Shown in pieces: positions 10,441-21,970 of a stretch of DNA of 64,000 bases. Source of the stretch: Chaetoderma sp. LZ-2023a (Eukaryota > Mollusca > Caudofoveata > Chaetodermatida > Chaetodermatidae); NCBI GenBank assembly GCA_034401795.1, contig CM067365.1:7835907-7899906 (forward strand), read 5' to 3'. How positions within the stretch are numbered: the stretch's first letter is position 1; each line of letters opens with the position of its first letter. Made by a program: the position numbers and the translations under genes. A model generated the notes under the pieces. It saw nothing but the letters and a program-made list of their open reading frames with translations, ran no database searches and was not told the origin of the DNA.

Positions 10441-12218
10441 AGAGGGTAAGTTGCCATTGTGGAAATCTCTTAAAATTGTGTATAATTGGAGCCTTCCAAT
10501 GTCCTCCAGTTTTAGAATTTTTTCTACTTTAAAGATATCCTGGCCACCTGCTGTTTGTGTAAATAATTTAATAGATTGCTTTTGTAGTGATTTTAGTTTT
10601 TTTAGTTTAGCTTCAGATGTGTTAGTCCAGATAGCATTACAGTAAGTGATGTCAGGAAGTATCATTGTGCAGTACAGATTTTTAATAATTTTCGGTGTTA
10701 GATAGGGTTTTAGTCGGCGTATGATACCTATGCTCTTTGCTACCTTGGATGTTACGACTTCAATATGCTTCTCCCATGTCAGATTCTTATCCAGATAGAC
10801 TCCTAAAAACTTGGCATATTGGGCTTCATGTATTACCTGGTTGTCGATGTAAAGTTTTGGAAGAGATGCTTCCTTTAATTTATTAGATTTTGTAAATAAT
10901 ATATAGTTGGTTTTACTTACATTTAAGGACAGTTTGTTAACTTTAAACCAATCTATTAACTTTGCCATTTCATTATTAACATGTTTGTAAAGAATTTCTA
11001 CGTCCTTATGGCTGCAGAAAGCATCAGTATCATCTGCAAAGAGGATTAAAGAGAGATGGTCACAGACTTTGGGTATGTCATTCATATACAAGAGAAACAG
11101 CAGGGGGCCAACGACTGAACCTTGGGGTACACCACAGACTACCTCTTTATATTCTGAAATGACTCCATTGAATTGCACACATTGTTTTCTGTTTGACAGG
11201 TAGCTCTATCCAATTCAATGCAGTGCCCCGTATTCCATAGTATGCAATCTTTTGTAATAGAATCGTATGGTCAATTGTATCGAAGGCTTTGGAAAGGTCC
11301 AGGAATACACCCAAAGTATGTTCATTATTCTCTAGGGAAATAGATAGTTTTTCAATCATATCCACAATGGCAAGCGTAGTAGAGTGTTTTTCTCTGAAAC
11401 CATACTGAGATGGATATAAGATGGAGTTTTTGCTTAGGTAATTGGTAATTCTACTAAAATACAGCTTTTCCAGGAGTTTAGAGAAGAGTGGAAGCACCGA
11501 GACTGGCCTATAGCTAGTAAAATCAGATGCATCTTTGGCTTTGTATAGCGGTGTAACACGTGCAACCTTTAGTCTTGTTGGAAATATACCCTGTGTCAGT
11601 GATAGATTACAAATATGATCCAGTGGAGTTAGTATTTCTGCAACACAGTATTTGAATATTTTCCATTTAAAATTATCAATGCCAACACTTTTAGTTGTGT
11701 TAATTTGCATTAGTATTTTGTAAATTTCTTCGCTATCAGTAGGATTTAAGAAAATGGAGTGTTGATAGCTACCTGTCAGATAGTCTTGTACATGTATGTT
11801 CGAGCTAGGTTGAATCTTTTTTTGATAAGCTGGATCCAATGTTAGTAAAGTACGCATTAAATTTGTCTGCTATTTCTTTTTTGTCATTTATGACTGTATT
11901 ATTGTAAATAAACCACGATGTTTCAGAATTATTTTTTTTCTTGTTCATCAATGATTTAATCAGTTTCCAGGTTTCTTTTATATTATTTTTTTGTTCATCA
12001 AATTTATTATGAAAATAATTTATTTTTGCTGTTCTGATTATATGATTAAGCCTGTTTCTATATTTTTTGAATTGTGAATCATTATATTTTGTCAGATATT
12101 TGATGAAATTCATATATAACTGTTTTTCTTGTGACAGGCAGCTATCAATCCTCTTGTTATCCAGGGTTTATTTTAGTTTAAACTTTTTAATGTTTTTAAG
12201 CGGAAAGGCAGATTCGTA
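10327..12218 (-). pseudogene. LINE reverse transcriptase (3' piece)
   Basis: Three frames carry the enzyme. 12113-11805 is the linker helix region before the palm. 11857-11147 holds the fingers and palm, with FLDLSKAFDTIDH (first catalytic Asp, residue 187 of that frame). 11178-10327 has GVPQGSVVGPLLF, then FADDT with the two catalytic Asp (49-50), then the LGVYLDKNLTW and thumb blocks. Frameshifts near 11840 and 11165 break it, but all catalytic residues survive. RT copies the element RNA at the nicked target. The last residues of the lower frame run into the neighbouring plus-strand LINE and are not native. The piece resumes directly from the DIRS-A left end at 12218. Confidence 0.88.
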
Positions 12219-12393
12219 GTTCTCCTTCGATCAATACTCACCATTCTGTTACTTCTGATATACAGCTGGCCCTGACAGCTGGCTCTAGGACTATAGACTT
12301 AGAAAGCTTTTTAACTCCTTGGTACCGGGTACTCGGCTCCCAACTGCCGAGTACCCGTCTACCATAGGGCTCATTCATGTTTGCATAGCAACA
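12219..12393 (+). repeat. DIRS-A left inverted terminal repeat
   Basis: It is complementary to 18704-18911. It starts (G)TTCTCCTTCGATC, contains CAGCTGGCCCTGACAGCTGG, and includes a local hairpin GGTACTCGG...CCGAGTACC at about 12328-12357. The same ITR begins the truncated copy at 6495. Confidence 0.9.
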
Positions 12394-13330
12394 AGAGGAA
12401 TACATGCTTTTGCAGTTGGAAAGATCTTGACAAAATTAAATCTAAGTCTTTTTGTCTGTGGTTTATTGTGATAGCTAGTGCGTTTCTACAAGGATATTTG
12501 GATTAATATGGATACCGCCGATGATAACCAGGTTGTATATTTCCGTATTATTCCATAGTTAAAAGACTTAGGTCTCTAAAATTTCGTCTGTGTCGCATGT
12601 TCCAATTTCTAACCCCTAAGAAGATGGGACATGTGTTAACAACGAAATATGCCGGATGATCGCCTTCTTTAAACCCCAACAGGCGATCGGCAGATATGAA
12701 AATAGGTGTTTGCTACGGTATTTTTAACACGAATATCGGCTGACGTCGTTCTCCGGAAGATCCGAGCGGGTGACGTCACGCCCGTGTTGCTCGGATGTTT
12801 ATGTGAAGAAAATTCTTCATTAATTCGCGCATCTTATTCTAGGTGCTGCGTACTAAAATGGTACCAGAAAACTGGAATTTCAAGTTTTGCGTGTTATCAC
12901 GATCTGTTTGCAATGATCGGTGGTTTCAAAATTCTTGATTAAGATGTGATGTAATCTGTGGTTTTACCGTGTTCTACAGCAGTTTGTTTCATTTTGTTGT
13001 TTCTTCACATATCGTTTTGGCTTTCGTTAGGAGTGTAATTTATATTTATTGGTAAATATACCCCGAATGCTATGCGATATGATTCCTGGTTCAGTGATAC
13101 ATCATTGAGGATCAGTTTATGGGTGTATATAGGCCCGCTTCGTTCTTGTCGTCATAATCAATGCGATCTTTGCTGTAACGTTGCAGGGTGGGGTGCGGGA
13201 GGGTTACGGTTAATTTATGGTCAATATATTTGAGAACTAATTGTCTGCCTTCAATCTTTGTCTCGTTCCGCTTGCTTATTGTAGGTTTGTGCTTATTTAT
13301 AGGCCAAGCCATCCCCGCCATCATGTGACG
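12394..13330 (+). promoter_or_regulatory. DIRS-A leader with CRE-like motifs
   Basis: This is the noncoding leader between the ITR and gag, conserved in the copy at 6680-7560. It has TGACGTCG at 12741-12748 and a perfect TGACGTCA at 12771-12778, the only strong motifs I see. No convincing TATA box is apparent. A promoter role is inferred from position and conservation. Confidence 0.45.
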
Positions 13331-15054
13331 AGTGCCACAAGTTCGTCCGGGTCCTGTTTAAGGACCATGTCTGCTTTCGGTGTACGTTATGTAACCTTGA
13401 CAATAGGTGTAATATATGTGCAGTGTGGTCCGTTGATATGATGATGAAGTTCCTTGCCCAGAAGGACTTGGCTGGGTCTGACGCGGGGTCAGGCGGACCG
13501 AAATTAAATCATGAAGCGTCCGTTTCGGCCCTTGGGGGCGCTCCACGTCTTCAGCTGGAGGTGGCTGACATGGCACCGCCGGCGTGGTTTGGTCCGGCTA
13601 TGCAGGGCTTTCTGCATAGCGTTCTGCCCACGCTGGTGTCGTCCCTGCTGCCGAAAGTTGTTGGGCAGTCTCTCCCCATGCTTGGTTCGGACCCCGTCCT
13701 TGGACGGGGTTCTGGACTGGTCGCTGAGGGAGCCGTCTCGTACGGCCCCCTGGCAGTCCCGTCGGGCTCCGGCCTGACGGGTTCTGTCTCTCTGCGGCCA
13801 CCTCCGGGTGGTCCAGTAGCGGTGTCCGGTCCGTCAGGTATGGGAGCCGTCCGCCAGGATGGCTCCACGGTTTCCTCGTCTAGTGACGACTCTTCGGGGT
13901 CTGAAGATGAGGAGGCCGAGGAGGAGAGGAGGTTGCTGCGGCCGGTGATGCCATGGGTGGAGAATATGGAGGCCGATTCCGTCCTGGACGGAATCGTCCG
14001 CATCTGTCTGGCTTGGCGCAAGCCAGGGCAGCGGCTCCGCCCATGGTTGAGGCCAATCTGGTACCAGGCACCGGTCCCGTGATGGTTGGTTTGATGCCAA
14101 CCGACACGGTGACGGGTGTGCCGGGCCAGGCGTGGTACTCACCTATCTCGCCTGGTCCGGCGGTCAGACATGGGGTGCCGTTGGACTGGATCCATGGTTT
14201 ATTGAGTTGCTAGAGGCTATTTATAGTAAGCAACTGATGACCAAGGGCCAGCTCCCTGCGGCCTCCAGGGAGGTGTGGGCGAGGTGTCATATTCCACGGG
14301 GGGAATACGACAGGTATGGTGTTGTACCGTTGGTTACCGATGGGTTCCGGGTGTCCAGAGTGCTGGAGCGGGTGGCCCCGCCCCGGCACTGGTGGACAAA
14401 TCCCAGGGACACCACGAGGAAGTCCTGTCCCTTTGCGATGAGGGTGTGAGGGCAGCCATGAGTGCTGTCAACCATTCTTATCGCCTTCTTCAGTCGGTGT
14501 GGGCTGAAGCGGGGGCAGGCCACCCTGTGCCACCTGTGGCACTTTCGTGCGTCAATGACAGCCTGGTTCTGTCTATGGACGCACTGGCATGGGTGCAGGT
14601 GCGTGTTACGAAGTCCAGGAGGCAAATGATTCTTGACCATATGCGTCCGGCTACGGCCGTTAGGGAGCGTCTTCTTGGGACGCCCCTGACAGGTCCTAGC
14701 ATCTTCAGTGGCCGGGCGCGGGCCATCTTAGAGGACACGGCTAGCATTGCGCAGAATCGGTTGGCGGTGAACCTACAGCTAGAGCTGGTGCGGCAAGTGC
14801 ATGCACTAGGGGCTGTAGGGAAGCCGCTGACCGTGCAACCTTCCAAGAAGCAGAAGAAGCATAAAGGCAAGGCGAAAGCTAAGCCTAGTGCGGCTGCTGC
14901 TTCATCTGGCTTTTCTCAGCCGCCGCCGGCGAAGAAAGCCAGGATGGTTGTGGAGGCTCCTACCCTCCCCAATGTTGCTCCTGATCACCCTAGAGGCGGG
15001 AAGGGGAAGGGTAAGTCCTCAAAGGGCGGAAAGAAGGGAGCGGATCGTACCTGA
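13330..15054 (+). pseudogene. DIRS-A gag-like ORF
   Basis: Reading starts after a TAG near 13305 with no in-frame ATG, so the native start is unclear. The first 40 codons give a Cys-rich finger (CDEC ... CFRCTLC ... CNICAVW), a known feature of DIRS gag N-termini. The frame continues to 14082 with the MAPPAWFG block, a LHSVLPTL helix and an acidic SSSDDSSGSEDEEAEEE stretch. The body then shifts frame: WFIELLEAIYSKQLMTKGQ and PRGEYDRYGVVPLV in 14132-14449, and a helical region in 14450-15054. The tail is Lys-rich (KKQKKHKGKAKAK) and could act as nuclear localisation or RNA-binding sequence. At least two frameshifts disrupt it. The stop at 15054 is about 160 bp before the RT frame. Confidence 0.75.
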
Positions 15055-15217
15055 GGGTACGAGAGCTCCCTTCGTATCCGCCTGGACCGCACCTGTGCGA
15101 CAGGAACAGCGGTGCCAGTTAGACCAGCCGAGCCAAGACCGAAATGGTTCTCTCTCTCTCGTTAAGAGAGGGGGGGGGAGCGGACCGCGAGCCGGACAAC
15201 CCCGTTAGGCGTCTATA

Positions 15218-17246
15218 GTGGGTGGAAGGCTCATGCGGTTCGTCGAGGCTTGGCGAGGTGTGACGTCAGACAGTCTGGTCCTGGGATGGTTATCCCAGGG
15301 ATACATGCCGGATTGGTGGGACTTTCCAGCACAGAATCTGTCTTTGGCACCTGTCTGGACACCCGTACCAAGGGAACCAGACAAGTTAGAAGCCATTCAA
15401 AATTAAGTGTCGGGTTTGCTTCTGAAGGGAGCAATAAAACCAGCAAACCAGAACACTCCAGGCTTCTATTCAAATATGTTCCTTGTTCCCAAGAGCACAG
15501 GGGGATGGAGACCCATACTCAATCTCAGGCCATTAAATTTGTTTATCCATACGCCTCAGTTCGAGATGGAAACGCCGAGGTCGGTAAGGGCAGGATTGAG
15601 GAAGGGAATGTGGTGCATGTCAATCGATCTGAAAGATGCATATTTCCACATTCCAATGAACAGGAGTTGTCACAGGTTTCTGAGATTTGCATTTCAGAAT
15701 CAAGTATGGGAGTTTATTGTCCTCCCATTTGGCCTGTCAACAGCTCCAAGGGTTTTCACAAGAGTGGTCCTTGCGGTGACAGCGTTTCTCAGAAAAGAGA
15801 ACGTGGCGCTACACACCTCCATAGACGATTGGCTGATCAAGGCAGACACGGCAGCCAGGTTAGAGGTGGATACGGCTCTGACTCTGAAGTTACTTTCAGA
15901 TCTAGGCTGAATAGTCAACAAGGAGAAATCCGAGTTGACACCCACTCAACATTTCGTTTATTTAGGGATTCGATCTCGAGGAGGGCAGGGTTTTACCCGT
16001 CAGAGCCCGGAGTGGTGTCTCTGTTAGCCATCCTCAAGAGTTTTCGATTGTGAAACCACATTCAGGCGAGGCTGTTTCTTCAGATGCTGGGCATGATGGT
16101 CTCCATGGAGCAGGTGATCCCGTACGCTACTCTAATGCGAAGACCTATCCAGTTGTATCTGATGTCTCTGTGGAAACAGAGAACAGAACCCCAGTCAAAA
16201 CTGGTGCCAGTTTTGGAGCCAATAATGTCGCATCTTGTATGGTAGAAAAAGCGTCAGAATCTCCTAGATGGGGTTTCGCTGCACCTACCCCACCCCCAGC
16301 TGTCCGTGTACACGGATGCATCGCTGGAGGGGTGGGGGGACCTGCCTGGGAGCACACCAGGTCTCGGGCACATTGACTCTCGAGGAGAGCCAGCTGCATA
16401 TCAATCTGTTGGAAATGATGGCAGTGGAACTGGCGTTGGAAGAGTTTCTTCCAATGATCAGGGGCAAGGTGATATTGATACGGTCGGACAATTCGACGGT
16501 AGTATCATACATAAATCGCCAAGGCAGGACCAAGTCACCCACAAGTGTGGCACTTGATTCAATGATGCAGGAAATACTCGGTTGGTTTGAAAGCAGCTCA
16601 CATTCCTGGGCGATTGAACATTCTGGCAGATGCTTTGTCTCGCAGACAGAGAATTCTGCCAACAGAATGGTCCCTCAACCCTCCAGTTCTACGAAGCATC
16701 TTCGAGCATTGGGGCAAACCCAACGTGGACTTGTTCGCCACAAGGGAAAATGCTCAAATCATGACTTATGTCTCGCCGATTCCAGATCCAAATGCCGTCG
16801 ATACAGACGCTCTGGCGATAAGCTGGAGGGGGGTGTACGCCTACGCGCACCCACCAACCATTCTTCTGCCGAAAGTATTGGTGAAGATCAGAGAGGAACC
16901 GTGCCTGGTCCTGCTAATAGCGCCGTATTGGCCCAGCAGGGCATGGTTCACGGATCTTCTAGATCTGCTGGTGGAAAACCCAGTGCAGTTACCCGAGATT
17001 CCGAACATAATCTCCCAAGCCAAGGGACGCTTCCTACACGAGCGTCCTGAAATGTTCAAATTGACTGCGTGGATGTTATCAAACAACGTTCCACATCGGA
17101 AGGCTTTTCTCGACAAGCTGCTGATTTCATCGCGGCTGCGAGAAGGAGGTCAACCTTCAAGTCATATAACAACAAGGTTAACAGATTTGCAGACTGGTGT
17201 GAAGAAAAGGGTATTGATACCTTTCAATCCACTATGCAGCAAATAG
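15218..17246 (+). pseudogene. DIRS-A reverse transcriptase-RNase H
   Basis: The frame opens before 15218 and carries GWLSQGYMPDWWDFP. It is broken by one TAA at 15404-15406 and continues in the same frame to 15910 with the RT core: FYSNMFLVPK, WRPILNLRPLN, SIDLKDAYF (catalytic Asp), LPFGLSTAP, and IDDW with the two Asp in place of the YxDD of retroviral enzymes. After several frameshifts (15.9-16.3 kb) RNase H follows: VYTDASLEGWG (catalytic Asp), then LEMMAVELAL (Glu), then SDNSTVVSYIN (Asp). In another frame come HIPGRLNILADALSR and NVDLFATREN, a standard DIRS block after RNase H. It ends at 17246, overlapping the recombinase by 178 nt. All catalytic residues are visible despite the breaks. 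Confidence 0.9.
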
Positions 17247-18163
17247 CAGACTTTCTCTGTGAGCTGTTCTTTTCAGGACTAGCTCCCGTCACAATTGCTG
17301 GATACAAGTCAGCTTTGGCATCAGTTATCCCTTGTCTAGCCAACAGGGATAGTCCAGAGGTGGCCCAGTTAAATGTGATGGTGAAGGGAATGAGCAATCT
17401 CCGACCGAGACAACCGGTAGTCATTCCAGCCTGGAGTCTATCTTTAGTGCTTAATGTACTGGCCAAGCACCCTTTCGAACCGTTGCGTTCGGCTAGTCTA
17501 AAGCATTTGACTCTAAAGGCGGTCTTTCTATTGGCAGCTTCCTCAGCTAGAAGGTGCAGTGTGATCCATGCACTTTCAGCAGAGAGGGACCGATTTATTG
17601 GCTCTGGAGAGGGTCTGCGTCTTCTGCCAAGAGCAGAGTTTATGTCAAAGAATCAATCTTTGAGATATCCCAGCAAACCGATCATTATACCGAAACTAAC
17701 AAGGTTTGGTCGTGATGCCAGTGTCTGGTGCCCGGTCCATGCTTTGACTAAGTACAGAAAATGGACAGACTCGTTACGGTCGAACGATAGACATCTATGG
17801 ATCTGCCATAAGAAGCCTTATGCCGCCGCATCCATGGATACTATCTCGCGTTGGGTAGTCGAATGCATTCAGACTACTCATGAGATGGCGACTGGGCACC
17901 AGGTGCAATGCGCAAGGGCACACAATGTTAGAGGAATAGCCGCCTCGACCTCCCTTTACAGTGGTGTTCCGTTAGAGGACATCATGGCCATTGCACAATG
18001 GCACTGTGAGTCCTCATTCACGGATTACTATATGAGGGATGTGTCAGACTCCACTCGCTTTAGCTGTTTTGAAACGATAGTTAAGCGACCAAACTGCTCT
18101 TCTCCCTTTTTTGACTTTGGTAAGAAAGAATTCAGAAGCAGACATGGTCAAGCGAGAGGATGA
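17069..18163 (+). CDS. DIRS-A tyrosine recombinase
   Basis: An unbroken 364-codon frame. It has an N-terminal core-binding domain (about 15-110, with RRSTFKSYNNKVNRFADWC) and a C-terminal catalytic domain. Candidate catalytic residues are Arg 161/162 in SSARRCSVIHAL, the His-x-x-Arg pair H285/R288 in AHNVRG, W311-H312 in IAQWH, and the nucleophile Tyr 320 or 321 in FTDYYMRDV. The enzyme is believed to integrate a circular cDNA without target duplication. The frame opens with a GTG, has no ATG for about 55 codons, and overlaps RT-RNase H by 178 nt, so expression may depend on frameshifting or on an ORF fusion. I keep it as CDS because no lesion is visible, although the rest of the element is broken. 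Confidence 0.92.
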   Translation: MDVIKQRSTSEGFSRQAADFIAAARRRSTFKSYNNKVNRFADWCEEKGIDTFQSTMQQIADFLCELFFSGLAPVTIAGYKSALASVIPCLANRDSPEVAQLNVMVKGMSNLRPRQPVVIPAWSLSLVLNVLAKHPFEPLRSASLKHLTLKAVFLLAASSARRCSVIHALSAERDRFIGSGEGLRLLPRAEFMSKNQSLRYPSKPIIIPKLTRFGRDASVWCPVHALTKYRKWTDSLRSNDRHLWICHKKPYAAASMDTISRWVVECIQTTHEMATGHQVQCARAHNVRGIAASTSLYSGVPLEDIMAIAQWHCESSFTDYYMRDVSDSTRFSCFETIVKRPNCSSPFFDFGKKEFRSRHGQARG

Positions 18164-18555
18164 CAACCAGAACCAGATTGTGTCACTGATGGCCGGACAA
18201 GTGAATGGTTGGAGGCGGTACGTCTGGAATCCATTTATCATGAGGTAATTCAAGATTGAGAGGTTTTTGTATTATGTCTATATATCATGTTCATTCATCT
18301 TATATATTCATGCTCATTCCCAGGCTAATACATGTGTATATGCAAAGAGCAGTTAACCCTCTTGGCATATTTGTGTTTTCAGGCGAGATGCATGTTCGAG
18401 TTCTCTCCCTTTTCTTAGGAGAAAAAAAGGGGGGGGGGGTCAGTGATGCGAATGGTATTCGGTTCCGTTAACTTAACGGTCCTTTTAGGTCTCCTTTAGT
18501 CAAGTTTTAAGTCTAGCTCTTTCTCCAAGGGGCAAAAGTAGCAGTTACTGACCAA
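18164..18555 (+). other. DIRS-A 3' untranslated segment
   Basis: Noncoding sequence between the recombinase stop and the internal complementary region. It contains a G11-12 run near 18430 after an A7 run. AACGGTCCTTTTAGG at about 18474 is vaguely like a histone stem-loop but does not pair. Confidence 0.5.
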
Positions 18556-18664
18556 ATCTGGTGTATATCAGAAGTAACAGAATGGTGAGTATTGATCGAA
18601 GGAGAATGAAGGAAATTAAAATTCCCTTTCTCCGAGATCTAACAATACTCACCATTCTGTTACG
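18556..18664 (+). repeat. DIRS-A internal complementary region
   Basis: The left part (GTATATCAGAAGTAACAGAA through GATCGAAGGAGAA) is the reverse complement of the outer end of the left ITR. The right part (TTCCCTTTCTCCGAGATC through ACAATACTCACC) is the reverse complement of the outer end of the right ITR. Such a region is diagnostic of DIRS-1-like elements and templates completion of the ends during circularisation. Confidence 0.92.
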
Positions 18665-18703
18665 GACCCAGCCTCCCAGCCCCACGGAGGCACGCCATGG
18701 GTT

Positions 18704-18911
18704 TCTCTTGTTTGGTGGCTATGCAAACAATATTAGCTCTATGGTAGACAGGTACTCGGCAGTTGGGAGCCGAGTACCCGGTTCCAAGGAGTCGGTAAAG
18801 CTTTCTAAGTCTATAGTCCTAGAGCCAGCTGTCAGGGCCAGCTGTATATCAGAAGTAACAGAATGGTGAGTATTGTTAGATCTCGGAGAAAGGGAAATCT
18901 AAATTTCCTTC
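18704..18911 (+). repeat. DIRS-A right inverted terminal repeat
   Basis: It is complementary to 12219-12393, including the CCGAGTACC hairpin, and extends past it to GAGAAAGGGAAATC and TTTCCTTC. The adjoining minus-strand LINE reading frame resumes at about 18912. Confidence 0.9.
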
Positions 18912-19614
18912 AATCTTAGAGCATATAGTATAGAAGGTGTTGTAGGCATCTTCACAAGACTGTGACTGAGTTACCTGATTCCAATTTACGCTAGCCATGT
19001 TATTTTTAAACAATTCTATATTTTCCTTTTTGAAGTCCCTAAAGGTTACTTCTTCTTTTTCAAATCGCTTTCCTCTATGGTTTTGTTTTTCTATATAGAA
19101 GATAGGTAAATAATCCGTAATTTTTACTACAAAAATACCTGATTCGTTTTTGGCACTTAGAGTGTTATTTGAGAGGATATTATCAATAACCATAGCTGAG
19201 AATTCAGTAATTCTTTTTGGTTTTGTTATCAATGGATAAAAGGCGGATGTTTTTAATAAATTTAGTGGGTCTTGGGTGTAGAAACCGTGCTGTTTTAGTA
19301 GATCAATATTAAAGTCACCTAATATATAGGCAGATTTCTTTTCGTTTTGTAGAGTATTTAGAATTCTTTCGAATGATTTGATAAATTTATCACTGTCACT
19401 ACCAGGAGGTCTGTATGTAATACCGATAAGTTTATTTTTTGTTTTGTCCATCGGAATTTCAATAAAAATAGTTTCAATATGCTCTTTAGTCATGGATAGA
19501 TCATCTCTCAAATTACACTGTAGATTGTCCTTTATATAAATGCCTACACCACCCCCTTTTTTGTGGGCCTGTGTTTCTTAATAAATTTATAATTTTGCAT
19601 GTTAGTTAAGTCCA
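18912..19614 (-). pseudogene. LINE endonuclease (middle piece)
   Basis: An open minus-strand frame (19511 to 18876; the last codons derive from the DIRS end). It contains C-terminal apurinic-type endonuclease blocks: LIGITYRPPGSD, YILGDFNIDLL with catalytic Asp/Asn, an IDNILSN block, and ITDYLPIF where SDHLPI is expected. The usual active-site His is therefore Tyr in this copy. Downstream sequence is the linker toward RT (YNTFYTICSKI). It continues to the left in the piece at 12218-10327 and to the right, past the hAT insertion, in the piece beginning at 25164. Confidence 0.85.
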
Positions 19615-20884
19615 GTGGTGAGTAGGGTTGCACGATTTTTCGATTATTCGATTAATCGCGATTATATAATTCAAAATGATCGTGGACGATTATAAAATGA
19701 GATAATCATGTAATCGCCATGTTGAAATTTTTGCCAAGACACTTTTACGCTTGTGAAACTCTGCTCGCGTTACCAATCATGGAAACAAACATCCGGCTAT
19801 CAGCCGAATGTGTGAATGATTAAATAAACTAAATAAATAACAGATTTGTTTGTATTGACTCATCATTAGTTTTAGATGAATAAAGATTGTTCACTTGGTC
19901 GCTATTTGTCATTGTTGTTGTAATCACACACGCTTATCCCGCGTTCCCCATTCTCTGAATACTTATGCGCTAACGGTTTTCCCAAAAAAGTTCTAAAACT
20001 GATACCACGGAAATTCAACGCATTTTCTCCCGTAAAAATCCTCACCGCCTATGTTTTATTGTATACCTCAAAACATCCCCGGGGAAGTGAAATTATTTGA
20101 TTTGAGCGCCTAAATATTGCGTATCCTTTAATAAAGGTCGTTTATTACATCAAAATTAATCTACAATTTGATATAAAATGGCGTCGCGAAAAAATACAAA
20201 TCACGTGATTCGCCTCCAAGGGGGCGCACCGCTGCAGCAGCCGCCAGGTGGCGCTGGTGCGTTGTGAGGCATCCTCTCTAATGCGGTCGTATTTGACAGT
20301 ACGCAAGTTTGTACTTTTGTTATTCGTATAGATCTTGTCTATTTAAGTAGTTATAGTTCATGTACACGCTGATTCTAGTTACTATGTTTAATACCATATC
20401 ATTACTGGCAATATATATTTAATAATGAATTTAATAGTGTCCAAACTCCACATTTTCAAACGTCGTTCTACGTTTCCGTGATTTAAAGCATCACCTTTGG
20501 ACCGACTTTGTTGCACATAAATCTCGCCGCTGTCAACTAATCAATGTCGCTGTTGTCAAATAATCACTAATCAGACATCTGTGTATTATTTAATTCACTT
20601 GTAAATAATGAGATAGTGTGAATTTACAAGCAGGAGCGTCATCAGGATTAGGTGGCGGGGTGGGCAACGATTAGATAGATTAATCATCTCTACCAGTACT
20701 GGGAAGGGAGGGTATGTAGGCCTGTAGGCTAGGCAAATAAAAAAAAATGTAGGTGGCCTATGAGTTAATTTTATCACGGTATGTTCTACACTCCATACAT
20801 GTGTGCATAGACCACGTTATGTATAACCTTTTATACGGCCTACCTTATATACAATCCAATCCATTACATCTAGCATTGTTAGCA

Positions 20885-21970
20885 AATATTATCACTCATA
20901 GGTCACAATTAAGCAAATATCATCATTTATATGTCACAATTAAACAAATTTCATCATTCACAAGTCACAACTGAACATATATTATCATTCATGAGTCACA
21001 ACTGAGCATATATTATCATTTATCACTCATAAGTCACAACTGAGCATATATTATCATTCATAAGTCACAACTGAGCATATATTATCACTCATAAGTTACA
21101 ACTGAGCATATATTATCATTCATAAGTCACAACTGAGCATATATTATCATTCATAAGTCATAAGTCAGCATATATTATCATTCATAAGTCAGAACTGAGC
21201 ATATATTATCATTCATAAGTCACAACTGAACATATATTATCATTCATAAGTCACAACTGAGCATATATTTTCATTCATAAGTCACAACTGAGCATATATT
21301 ATCATTCATAAGTCAGCATATATTATCATTCATAAGTCAGAACTGAGCATATATTATCATTCATAAGTCAGAACTGAGCATATATTATCATTCATAAGTC
21401 ACAACTGAACATATATTATCATTCATGAGTCACAACTGAGCATATATTTTCATTCATAAGTCATAAGTCAGCATATATTATCACTCATAAGTTACAACTG
21501 AGCATATATTATCATTCACAAGTCACAACTGAGCATATATTATCATTCACAAGTCGTAACTGAGCAAATATTATCATTCATAAGTTACAACTGAGCATAT
21601 ATTATCATTCATAAGTCACAACTGAGCATATATTATCATTCATAAGTCATAAGTCAGCATATATTATCATTCATAAGTCAGAACTGAGTATATATTATCA
21701 TTCACAAGTCATAACTGAGCATTTATTATCATTCACAAGTCATAACTGAGCAAATATTATCATTCATAAGTCACAACTGAACAAATAATATCATTCATAA
21801 GTCACAACTGAACAAATAATATCATTCATAAGTTACAACTGAACAAATATTATCATTCATAAGTCACAAATGAGCATATATTATAATTCATAAGTCATAA
21901 CTGAGCATTTATTAAAATTCATAAGTCATAAGTGAGCATATATTATCATTCATAAGTCATAACTGAACAT
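20885..21970. repeat. 31-bp minisatellite
   Basis: About 35 tandem copies of a 31-bp unit (core CACAACTGAGCATATATTAT then CATTCATAAGT), with shortened units where the ACAACTGAG part is replaced by a second ATAAGTCA. Degeneracy rises toward both ends. It lies wholly inside the hAT element. Confidence 0.95.

Larger units (their letters stand above)
12219..18911 (+). mobile_element. DIRS-A, complete element
   Basis: This is a DIRS-type tyrosine-recombinase retrotransposon of about 6.7 kb with the canonical order: left inverted terminal repeat, leader, gag, RT-RNase H, tyrosine recombinase, internal complementary region, right inverted terminal repeat. There is no target duplication, as expected for recombinase integration from a circle. 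It sits in the endonuclease/RT linker of a minus-strand LINE. The ends are uncertain by about 3 bp (GTT at the left, a possible AAT at the right). The coding region has one stop and several frameshifts, so the copy is probably dead, but the recombinase frame is open. Confidence 0.92.

Noticed and set aside
20885-21970. CRISPR-like appearance of regularly repeated units
   Set aside because: Units are contiguous 31-mers without unique spacers, in an animal genome and inside a hAT element. It is a minisatellite.
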